Shown: piece after piece, positions 22,801 to 33,700 of the stretch
How the letters are laid out: every line of letters begins with the position of its first letter
Position numbering within the stretch: position 1 is the stretch's first letter
NCBI GenBank assembly: GCA_942159475.1
Contig: OW804095.1
Location: 57,750,773 to 57,814,772 of the forward strand
Reading direction: 5' to 3'
DNA length: 64,000 nucleotides
Origin: Sthenelais limicola
Lineage: Eukaryota; Annelida; Polychaeta; Phyllodocida; Sigalionidae
Position numbers and translations under genes: made by a program
Notes under the pieces: generated by a model
The model's input: only the letters and a program-made list of their open reading frames with translations
Database searches by the model: none
Told to the model about the DNA's origin: nothing

Positions 22801-25609
22801 TGTTGGACGGATGGAGCTGAGACTGAAGAAAATCACAACAGGCATCGCGCACCTCCACCAGTTGCAATAGATTCGCAGCAGGAAGAAGCATCTGTTCCAA
22901 AAAAATGACGCATGTGAAATAAAGACCAAAAATATAGGGAAAACATATTTAATCAGTGGTAGTGATAAGAAAGAAAGTGAAACCACATCATAAAAAATAG
23001 TTCAAAGAAGAAAAACAATAACAGTGCATGATACCTCATTGCTGAAACAATGGAGGTATAAAAGAAAATGGTGATAATTCATTACATAAAATGTGCATAG
23101 GCATGAGATGAACTCTATATGTTTCACTTCACTTCATTCAAATGAATAGTTAAACTCCTTGTACAGTTCTAAGCATGCTATATATCATTATAAAGCCCTT
23201 TCTCCCAGCTTCCACATTGTGTATATATATATCATTATTGTATCCCAAATAATAAATGAGTGGCGATCAGTTGAATACACGCGTAATAAGCACCTTGATT
23301 GGTTACCTCCTTCAGATTTATTCATACAAATAGACGACATATCATATCATGCGTGATCATGGAAAAGGGAAAACATATTTCTTTCAGAGATTGGTAACAA
23401 GAACATAACAAATTATCAAGGTTCTGATAAGAAATAACTTTCATTTACATTTTCAAGAACTGATCTTTAGACAAATGCTAACAGAAATAACAGACACCTT
23501 TGTTTTAAGAGAGACTCATGAGACATACTGTTACGTAATATCACAATCTACCTGTACATTGTCCTCTGTGACCTGTATTTCTCCAGAGTACACAAAATCT
23601 ATAAGTAGGGCTAGCGCCTTCCCGTCCACTTCTTGTAATACGATCCTATCTGCCCGAGCCTCGGCTAGATCCGATGTAAACATAGCATAGAAATATGGAG
23701 AGCAAGCAGCAAGGACTGCTTTATGTGCAGGGATTTCTAGGCCATCAGCAACCAGAATGATATCACAGAGAAGATTTTGTCTACGTAGTACATTTAGTAC
23801 TTCGAATGCTTTAGACATATGTCCAGCATGTTTGTAGGCCGGCCTCTCTAAGGAAATAGGTGTTACGTCCATAGGCGTTTCATTATCTTCAGTCTTCACG
23901 TTGGTGATCTATTCAGAAAGTAGAAAAACGACTATGTTCAGAAACTATTAAATATTACGAGTTTGAGAGATTAAACGTAGGGAAACGAAGACGACATAAC
24001 TTCCCCGATGAATTTTAATCCAATACAAATGGTGTGAATATTATTATATAAATTTCAAACATTAAATAATTGCAACATCTTCTCGTGTTGAAAATGGAAT
24101 CAAGTTGGAATTTATGTAGTTGTATGCAGTAGGATTTATAATTCTTTTATATTTATTTCAGCTCATATTGTAGTGGGGCTATGATAATTCAAACCTTGGG
24201 CTAAAAATATGTCTCCCCAAATAAATAATACTTCATCATGTAATACAAAACGTCATCCAAGGTTAATCCAGGCAAGACTGAACTATAATTATATAGGCCT
24301 ACTCAGTAGAAGAGATTATGAAGCCAATATATATTTAGTTATGCAATAAAATGATTAGACCCATACTTCCCGAGTATATGTGTTTGTATAATGATGAGGA
24401 GATACTTTTCATCACGAGTGGGTTCAGAGATAAAGTAAGATATTGTTCATTATTAATCAGATATATAGCAGAAAAAATGGTTAATTTATCTCGCATTAAT
24501 TTATCCCCCATCCCCGACGTCTTGTCAAGTAGGCCGACTAATATGGGAAATCCACCAGTGGGATGAACTATGTACCGTAGTCCTACAAAGTGTGAACAAA
24601 ACCCCCCACAAATATACACATTTCAAATTTAGCTGGACCTGTATTCTACTATAGTCTGCAAGCCTTAATTAAATTAGGTTCTCCCCCGTGTATATAAACT
24701 ATAACTGCCTACTTAGTACTATATAATACGCCATGTTTACCATACCGTATTTAATTAAATAGCAACCAATAACCAATCATACTCAGCAATGTAGCTTACA
24801 CGTAGGCCTATAATTTCGATGACGATAGCACTTAGGAGGTCGATGGAAGATGGGAAAGACTAGTAGTAGTAGATAGGCCTACAGAACTAACTGAATTAGT
24901 CTAATGTATAAATGTAAAGTCTAACGGGTATATCTGTATGGCCCTAGTTTAACTTGGCGGGATTAATTAAAGTGTATATACTACACAATTTAATTAAATC
25001 TCATTCAACGTCTCATCAAACTTTTATCAATTAAATTGATAAAAGTTTGATGAGACGTCCGAGGCATATCACTGTTTTAAATTAGAAAGGTATAATAGAC
25101 ATAAAATAGAGGTCCCTGTCTAAGTGAAATGACAGTAGTCAACCAACAGTATAAACACCAGCTACAGTGGACACGTCCCAGGTCAGGCTTACTACTAGGT
25201 ATAAAGTAGACAGTCACAGTATTGACACTATAATTGTAGATGAAACTTGAAGGGTGTCCAAAATCCTTAAGCCAAGGCGGTTTAAATAGGCGAAAGTTTA
25301 GTTATATGTAACGAGTTATACAGGGTCAATGCCTCCACACATGGGGACACGAAATACGAAAGTACAATGGCACCATAAATCAGGCAGATGACTGGGAATA
25401 CAAGTTCTCGTCAATAAATATGTTCCTTATTCACACCAGCGAATACACATCACTACACTGGCTGTACAGACACAACCGCAGTCACACCTATTTAGTAAGA
25501 TCGCACACATGTGTAAACAACAGAATAAATACAATATCTATCAAGGAACAACATCACTCACCCTCGAACCTTCGGCGTCATTCATGGCATCCATGTTTTT
25601 TTCTTCCAT
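16810..25609 (-). CDS. KLHL3: Kelch-like protein 2/3 orthologue (BTB-BACK-Kelch, CUL3 adaptor)
   Basis: Ten coding exons in transcript order: 25609..25562, 23908..23552, 22891..22716, 22356..22260, 20568..20407, 20004..19782, 19276..19079, 17870..17769, 17522..17253, 16982..16810 (TGA). They join in frame to 601 aa, close to the 587-593 aa of vertebrate KLHL3/KLHL2. BTB about residues 30-150 ([32 protein letters not shown]); BACK about 155-270; linker [13 protein letters not shown]; six kelch blades about 305-601, each with a GG pair ([46 protein letters not shown]). Known members recruit CUL3 through BTB/BACK and bind WNK kinases with the propeller, targeting them for ubiquitination. The start is the first of three in-frame ATGs in exon 1. 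Exon 4 uses an unusual donor (ACA|GTCTGT), required to restore SSEETVFEAV. Vertebrate KLHL2 and KLHL3 are paralogues; this may be their single pre-duplication counterpart. Confidence 0.93.
18131..18470 (+). repeat. Dispersed repeat family B, copy 1 (KLHL intron)
   Basis: TAAAGCTGCACTCTCAGTTA, ACAAAGATTTTCTA, CTAAAAGTCACTTGA, GGGCTTCATAAAAGTC and TTTTCTCTCGGCCGATTCGA recur in the same order at 37087-37435 inside an intron of the CH-domain gene. Identity looks roughly three quarters by eye. No TIR or long ORF was noticed. Confidence 0.65.
18763..18793. repeat. Perfect 12-bp hairpin in KLHL intron
   Basis: CTTCCAGAAAAT - GACCCAT - ATTTTCTGGAAG. It is followed at about 18886-18957 by a polypyrimidine CTCCCCCAC/CTCT tract. 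Confidence 0.7.
20814..20903. repeat. Two-copy 46-bp tandem duplication in KLHL intron
   Basis: GTGGTGCCATAAGGAACAAA...TTGACGCTCAAAATAA is followed 46 bases later by GTGGTGCCAGAAGGAACAAG...TTGACGCTCAAAATAA. It is non-coding. Confidence 0.7.
21480..21900. repeat. Degenerate tandem/low-complexity block in KLHL intron
   Basis: TTCAACTGTTCTA and TTCTCTTTCAA-type words repeat at 21480-21640. ATCTACTCTGCGCATTGGCT recurs 48 bases later as ATCTACTCTGCACATTGGCT. CCCTGCACTTCCCCTGCCCCTGC leads into a poly-C run at 21879-21895. No gene is present. Confidence 0.5.
22130..22177. repeat. Long imperfect hairpin in KLHL intron
   Basis: Arms of 22 bases, CCTGAGGATCTCTC... and ...GAGAGATCCTCAGG, flank a GCTA loop; pairing is perfect for 13 bases at the base and 4 at the tip. 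It lies about 80 bases downstream of exon 4's donor in the transcript direction. Confidence 0.7.
23552..23908 (-). other. KLHL3: KLHL exon 2: BTB core
   Basis: This 119-codon exon, phase 0 at both ends, carries most of the BTB fold, from [17 protein letters not shown] through [15 protein letters not shown] to [15 protein letters not shown]. It is flanked by CTGAATAG at the acceptor and CAG|GTAGAT at the donor. The next exon continues [20 protein letters not shown]. Confidence 0.9.
25008..25058. repeat. 51-bp perfect palindrome in KLHL intron 1
   Basis: The 25-base arm at 25008-25032 (ACGTCTCATCAAACTTTTAT...) and its exact complement at 25034-25058 are separated by one base. A palindrome with essentially no spacer is unstable in many hosts, so it is probably young. 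Confidence 0.85.
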
Positions 25610-27745
25610 TACCAGCCGGCAAAACGGCTTCCAATGAAATTAATACCAGTAAATCAGACTGGTTTTATTACTCCCCAGTTCGCCAGTCGCTCAATATTTC
25701 CTTCTCGCCGGAAGTGCTGTGTCTGAGCTCAGGGCATGCGCAGATAGCCCATCGTTCAGAATGAATGGCGCCGCCTCCGAACATGCCGGGGTAGTCACGG
25801 ACTGGAGGATTTTAACGATTCTCTACTCGGAAAAGGAAGCTTGGGCACGCCAAAGGTCATCATGACAACCAACAGTGACCCTGCTACTCGGGTAGAAAAT
25901 TTTATATGATAACTAATATTTTTTCCTATGTTTGCAGCATTTGTAACTTTGACAGGTTTTTGTTTACACGGCGTTATGCTTCAACAGGTGCGCCCGAGAG
26001 CCCCGTCCTACACCGCGGCCCGAGGCTGTTAGAGAACTATACATGGCACAGGCCTATAACTTTGCATGGGGCTAAAGAGACATGCACCACTTAAATTGAT
26101 ACCTTTAGACTAGACCTATTCATACCTACTCGGAGGTATTCTTTCTTGCTCAGCTACCAATTTATAAGATTATATATATTTCAATTACCAACGAGTTAGA
26201 TCTAAGCCTACTACTAATATTAGTAGGCTACCGTATTATCCGGCTGATGCCAATATATTGAAATTTAAAACATGGCACTGCACATTGATAAGCTATAAGA
26301 AAGAGTCAAGGAGAAAGATATATTGTTGCATTTCGTGATTAGTGATATCCATATTTATACAAAACAATATCATATATATCTTAGTATGAGCATATTGATG
26401 TAATATATTAGAATAAAATAGTTGAAAAAAATAGTATTAGTTAAAATATAAATTTGCTTAATTCTATCAGGTCATTTCTATCATACAGGGAGGTCTGTCC
26501 ATCTGAAACCCAAATGGTTTCTCTATTACCGGTAGCGTTAAAATGTCGGCGATTTGAGAATAAATATTGAGAATTTAAATGAATAGACAAATAAAAGGTA
26601 AAACACATGCATAGTCTACGCGTATAGGCCTACTATTGATAGATCGCTAACGTTGATAATCGATATAAAATTCTCGCACCGAATTTGTTCATTAGAAACA
26701 TGTATTTATCATTATCAATCGCTACCTTGGACGATTGATCTCAATATACATTTATTTAATGTATTTTGCAAACATTCTTGCAACGCCTCGAATATGAATT
26801 TATAGATCAGCTTGCGAAATACATTGAAGAACAATCGCTTGCCCAACGATCGCTTGCCCAACATTGACCACGATTAATACTTTATCCTTCTATTGCATTT
26901 GTGTACATGATCATCGTATTTTTTGTTTTTGACTGAACCACTCAAAGAATATGAAGTCGCTATACGCATATATGTAACTCATTATTCCAAAGATAAGTTG
27001 ACACACGAGAATTTGCATTTTATACATTCTTTAATTTGCGATTTTTATTGTGTATACTTCTGACGCATGCGTTGTATTTATCATTCTTAAGCCTCATACA
27101 AATTAATATGAATGATATTTCTGCGTAGTAAAAGTAGGTATTTGTCCCTTCAAGGGGGCGAGTCAAGAACTTTTAACCCCGATGATGAGGAGCAATTATG
27201 ATATTACTTGCGTCCACGTTTAGATGGGTGCATCAGCCACAAGTAATGCGCTTTGCAGAACCGAGTTTGCCTTTTCGATAAGAAATCCCCAACGCGGTAT
27301 GGAAATAATGGACAGAGTCCAAAGTGTTAGCTCATACTAGCTGGTTTTACAGCAGCGGTATGCCATAAATTGGATTTAAGGTATTTGAAAGGCCTTCCTT
27401 GGGTCCGATCATGCATGACTGCGTCTAGAATAAGGGTCACCTTGCAAGTGGTAACACGCTCCCCTCTATGCATGCTGAGAGCACCTATATGAATTCTACT
27501 CGGTCGCCATTGATAATTATCAAAGATTAATCTGATAAGAAAGGTCACGTATACATGCATGACATTGTATTTCACAAAGGACATCAATGAGGGCCCGATG
27601 CATATTGCAAGTATGCTTTGGGTTCAATCTGGCGCATTATCTGAATAGTCGTTTTGTGGGGAGGGTGGAGTTTGATCTTGAAAGTTCACTTTGGACGCAA
27701 CGGTGTGCTATTCATCCGATTAAATTCACACTTAGTCTAAAATAA
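25610..27745. other. Divergent intergenic region between KLHL and the CH-domain gene
   Basis: About 2.1 kb separate the minus-strand KLHL start codon from the plus-strand first CH exon, so the two genes are head to head. Apart from the promoter patch near 25.7 kb, the DNA is AT-rich with no recognised repeat. Non-coding 5' exons of the CH gene could lie here. Confidence 0.5.
25700..25790 (-). promoter_or_regulatory. Probable KLHL core promoter (ETS and NRF1-type sites)
   Basis: CCGGAAGTG (25708-25716), the ETS/GABP consensus, and GCATGCGCA (25734-25742), an NRF1-like site, lie about 100-135 bases upstream of the KLHL start codon in a locally GC-rich patch. This combination is typical of TATA-less housekeeping promoters. 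The transcription start itself cannot be read. Confidence 0.5.
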
Positions 27746-30700
27746 ATGTTGACGATTACTTGCTATCAGGTACGCAATACTTCTTCATCAGGTGTCTGGT
27801 TTTGCATGCATGTGCGCATTTCTTGTAACGTTTTCTCTTTGTTCCAATGTATTTGCATACTACTCCAAATTTCCATTGTTCCAGGTTTACCTGGGCTGGG
27901 TAAACTCCATTCTCTGCGAGGCAGGCCTACTGGTGGGCAGTCTTGATGACCTTAAAAGTGGCGTTGCCTTGGCAACCATTATCGACACCTTGTGGCCTGA
28001 TGCTCATTTGAGCCCAAACGTCCATGAGACTAACTATGTAAGTGTTGTATATATGTGTGAATTTTGATTAACGCCTTCTATAATGCCCTGCCGCCCAAAC
28101 ATGACGTACCTTTTAAGACTGTTCAATTTCACGCTGGAAATCTCACAGCTATAGTGCGAGATTCTGTAAGCTGATCTGGATTACACTTAATGTATTTCCG
28201 AGGAACATCCCAATAGAACTCATTGATTGAAGAACCATTTCCAATAAGGATAATATTTCTCTTAAGCCTTTGTTAAAGTAAAACAGTTCTTTGTGACCGA
28301 ATCAAAATGTCAACGTAGGCAGTGTTTGCCAAGTTCTTTGGATGTTTATCAATAGGCCCCTTGACTAAAATGTTTAAAATTGAACATGCTTTCTTACACT
28401 CAGTCAGGTCACGAGCATTCGCATTGGAGAAAATCCCGTTATTGTGCTCATTGCAATCCGGTTTAGAGTTGTTATAGAAAACACTGCTTAGCCCGCGCGA
28501 AGTTCCCCAAAGCCATATATCAATATTTATGTTGTGAAGCTAGTTCACGAGTTGGCTGTAACCTAGCTTTTTGTCTATGCATCTACTCTCCTTAGTTAAA
28601 CAAACTAAGACGTCATTATATGGATAGTAGATTGGTACAATCACTGAAGAAATTGGCCAATCATTTGGCCATTTTGGGTTCCCACTGACCTTCATTTATT
28701 GTTGGGTGTTAGAATAGAACAAATGAATATTAGTTTTACTATACCTTAATAAATCATTTACTAGGGTAGAATCGTCAAACCAGTCGTATGGATAAAAATG
28801 AAACTATCCCTTATACTTTCAATACACTTTAGGACGGGTTCTATATGGCTAACCCCATTATATTTTTAGCGGTATTAGCTAATTTTCATAAACCTTTTGG
28901 TAGGGAACTTTTTTGTAACAAACATGTTAGTATGATATTGTTATTTGTAACTTTGTACTAGTAAACTTAGCTAAACTTTTGAATCCAACCAGTTGTTCGC
29001 TCCCCCATGGCCATAAGATCATGAAACACATGCATCGCTTCGATTCTGATCTAAAATTTATCCCGATCCGAATACCGAGGAAGAATCATAAGAATAATAG
29101 CCGAAAAATAAGTTAAATAGAGACTTCTGTCAATCCAGTGATAAACACATAATTATTTGCTCGCGATTTGCCACACATAAACTGGGTGTCATAATTTGAA
29201 GATTTTGGAGAATTACGGTACATGTGACATATATTTGAATTGAAAGCATCTTGAGTCTGAGAGCCCCCACAACTAATGACCGCGGCCCAGGTAATGTCAA
29301 ACTTAAAATACGAAGCCCGCTTTACATCCACAACTTAGATAGCGGTTGTAGTATATCTAACCAACTCCTCTAATTTCGCAAAGATGAGTCTAATTTGTTA
29401 GCGATGCCGTTTATCTTCTTTTTTATATCTAAATAAATATTACATTCCAACAATATAATTTACAATCATAACTTTTGAATTATAGGATGACACTAGCAAT
29501 GACATCAACAATGTGCAGGGGATACTTGACTACATTACGAAAGAGAACATCACTAACAACATCAGTGCTCAAGGTGAGTATAGCCTAATTGGGCCCGCCC
29601 ATTTTGCAAATATGAAAATATGTAATGGTCCACTAAACCAGTTATAATGCATATCTAAATGTAGGAGGGAATGTGACTATATAAGTATCATCGCCCGGGA
29701 TCTGTTACTCTACATTTGCTTTTTGGATCAGAGAAAATTTAACCTTTTTTCCCGAGTGGTTACGTCTGCGGAGTGAGCGAATCCCATTACCCCCTATTAC
29801 GTAGAAATTCATAATGTTAGGACCGAACCACTCTGCCTTAGAATTCAACATTGTGGTATCAGGGACTTAACGACAAAGATATATAAACTCCGTTCATTAA
29901 TCATACATAATAGTGTTTTTACAAACACTCTCTATTTATCCATTAACTCGAGCAGTATCCACAGATTACCAGCCGTAGCCCCCAGGGCTGGGAATGAAGT
30001 GCCACACAAACTTTGTTTATGGGAAATATGTTGGTGGTGGTTGGTACTGCAGTCGATAGAATAAGCAATGCATATAACAATTGTTACATGGAACTCTGGA
30101 GGTAGTTGGACATGGAACGCATTTTACTCAGCACCACTCCCGTATTTTTGATTTACATCTTGGAATAAAGGGCTATACCCACCAAGCGTAGTATATACGA
30201 TTGGACTGATCCCGACTTACGCTATAGCGTAAGGCCTTACTGCAAACTGTGCGTTCAGATCATAGAGACAGGGATAGACTGCATGGCTCATGGCCAAAGA
30301 GTAAAGTATTTCATAAAGCCATATTGTACCTGCATGGCTTAATGTATACTGTAATAACAGGAGAGGATCAGTCTCATGGTAGTTTTGTGCAAGGAGGCCA
30401 ACGGCTTGTGCCGGCACTCTTTGGATAAATACCAGTTCATTGAACAATATCCGTGTGTGCATATACTCGTACTCACACATGCATACATACAAATATAACA
30501 AATAAATTATATGTTATATTAATTAGCCATGTATCAATAAAAAGTAGCACTGCACGTTACCAATTTCGAATTCGCGTACATACATATGTACATGCGACTA
30601 TATTAAAGAGATCTTTAATTAAGGTGATCGTAAAACTAATTTTATGGGGCAACAGGTTTAAAAAAGGTATTATTCTCATACGAATACCCAAACCGAAATT

Positions 30701-33700
30701 ATATGTAGGGTGCCATACCATGCCAGGGTGTTTTGAAATATCGGTTTACATGTTTGGATGCACATAGCGGGACATCTATAGTTTCCTTCATTTTTAATAA
30801 ATCATGGCATTCGCAATTTCGGATAGGTCTTGCTCGTATACAGTATGTTTGCCTGGTTTTATTGCTGAAGAAAATAGGTACAGTCTATTGTATCCGTAAT
30901 GTTTAGTCATAAATCTCTTTTCGAAGAGAAAAGACTATTGTTGTCGTGTCCATACAATTATACAAGCGTGTTCGAAATTAGGTCTCTTGTTAAAAGTAAT
31001 AAGTACACCACGCATACCCTAAAGTGAAGGAATCTGAGCTTGGGTTCTCATTGAAATAATACTGCTAATAATACTGCTTGTTAGTGAGGGTACTATTCCT
31101 AGTTTAATGAGTATTGTTAGTATGGTACTACTATTTTATACTCTATTATTGGTATTAGGCCTACTTAGTTTAGTTTCAATGCTATGTTTTTGTTCAGTCA
31201 TATTTTATTGAGGCAATTTTCCTGACACAACTGACAGAAATACGATACATTTTCAAAGGCCATTTAGCTGGTAATCATAATCATATTTAACAGATGCATT
31301 CCTACTGAATTCATTTCAACTGTTTGGTACAGCTAATCATTCTTATGCTTACTTATTTAGATATCGTTCAGGGAGATGAGAAAGCCTGGTTAGATTTGCT
31401 GTGGATTCTCATCCTGCATTTCAATGTTCATTCGCCTGGTAAGGGGAATTCGATTCCATTTTGCTGTTCCGAAAGTCCAGAATCATACCACGAGTTAATT
31501 TAGAATCGCTTCTGCTAATTTTATTTTGAATATTGCATCACACGGTTCGCATCACATCGGTTCGTTAAAAGCGGTAAACTAGGGATTAAACACAGGCCTA
31601 ACCATAGTCCACTTGGCTGCTCAAAAGTGCATTGCCGATTTTGCCAATTCCAATTTATTAAGTGAGGTCCTGCTGATGTCCTTTCTTCGCCCTTTTTGCC
31701 GACATGAAATGCCACGTTCAATGATAATAATATATTACCATTTGCTTGGTTCAGTTCAGCCATGGCGATCTACGCACCAGTTGAGAACAACATCACTATC
31801 GATAATCTAACACTTTGTAACCAGAACGCTTGCATGGGGATATTCTCTCTCTCGCTCGCTCTCTCTTTCCCCCCCCCCCCCCCCCCCCCCCCCACACACA
31901 CACACCCGCCCCCGCCAAAATAATATAGCGATATAATACTCTATTGAAAAATTATCGATATGAAATTATAAAGTAGAAAAGCGTATTTATAAACTTATGG
32001 GGACATGCAACTTTAAATCTGCTGCTCGATTGTCAGTATAGGATCTCACTGCATAAAATGTGCCCCTGCCCTTATGGCAATTGTTCAAACACCTCATATA
32101 GGCTATAACATACGATATGGCAAAGTTAATCATCTCTTCCACGTTTTCAACTTTCCGGTTTCAACTTGTCCTCCTCATTAATACTCATTCCATGGGTGAT
32201 GCCATTGTAAATAGTAGATAAAATTAATGCGTTACAAGAAAACGACATCACCAATCTTAGCTAATCTTCCCTTCTCTGTTACAGCTACTGCCCCCTATGG
32301 TAGGACCGATGAAGCGGGAGTACGGAATTTACTTGAATGGTGTCTACTTATGCTACCAGGTGTCAGTCTGGATAAGGGAAAGCCGCTAGTCGAGAAGTAG
32401 GTTAATGGTTTCTCATACCGGCGTACATAGATGTGAGTGAGTGAGTGAGTGAGTGAGAGAGATTGGTTGCTTTACGCCCTTATCAACACATTTAAGATGG
32501 TTATATCAAGGACGGGAGAGCTGAGAAGGAGGCAGTTTATGATCATACCCAGGAAATAGGGATAGAGAAGAAGGGACACGTACAGAGACAGAAAAAAGAG
32601 ACAGAAAGGCACTTTATGGTCATGACATAGATATGTTGTGTATAGGCCTACATAACAATTGGAATTAAATAAAACATAAAAGAATGCATCACTATTAAAT
32701 ACGATATTCACCATTAAATTTACGTTCCGTATTGATCAATCATCTTTTATGCCGATGGGTTATGCAGATTTGATTTGATAACCTCATATTTAATGAACCA
32801 TGATCCACACATAAGTTTTGACTTTTTGTTTCACCTCCCCAGGCTATTGTTCACAGATAGATAGCTTTTGAGTTATCAAACTTATCTCATCACACATACT
32901 TATATGGGAAGCCTTTGATATATTTATTCCTGAATTGTCGATATCTGAATTGTTTTTATGGATATCAACAAAAATAATTCAGATATCCAAAATTAATTGT
33001 GGATATCCAAAATTCAATTCCGGATGTCTATAATTTAATTGTGGATATCCAAAATTCAATTCTTGATATCTACAATTAACTTATGATCGAATATGCCAAT
33101 CTTACATATCCTAAATTACATTTCAGATATCCACAATTTAATTTTACATATCCAAAATTCAATTCTTGATATCCAAAATGCATTTATTGATATCCAAAAT
33201 TCAATTCTTGATATCCACAATTAAAATTTCACAGATCCACAATTCTCTGTCACATATCCAGAATTCAATTCTTGGCAAACTATTAAATTTGGGATATATC
33301 ATGACCCAAATGGTAGGGAGAATCTGATATGACAGAATTTTAGATATACATGTGTGGAAGGTAAGTGTTTATATCTAAAATTAATTTCTGATATCCACAA
33401 TAGCAATTCATATATATATCTAAAACATGAAATTCTAGATATCCAAAGTTTGAATTAATTGATTAACTAAATAATCCAAAATTCAATTCTTGATATCCAC
33501 AATTCAATTCTTGATATCCACAATTCAAATTCTGGATATCAACTATTCAAATTTTGGATATGTGGTGACCTACTTTCTAATTCTGTATATGTCATGTTCA
33601 CGTTGCTGAATTGTGGATATCCACAATTGAATTGTTGATATCCACAAGTGAATTGTTGATGTTCACAATTCGAATTCTGGATATCAACAATTCGAATTTT

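Noticed and set aside
27792..28067. Separate 91-residue gene
   Set aside because: The useful part (from 27885) is a CH-domain exon with proper acceptor and donor; the N-terminal part is intron.
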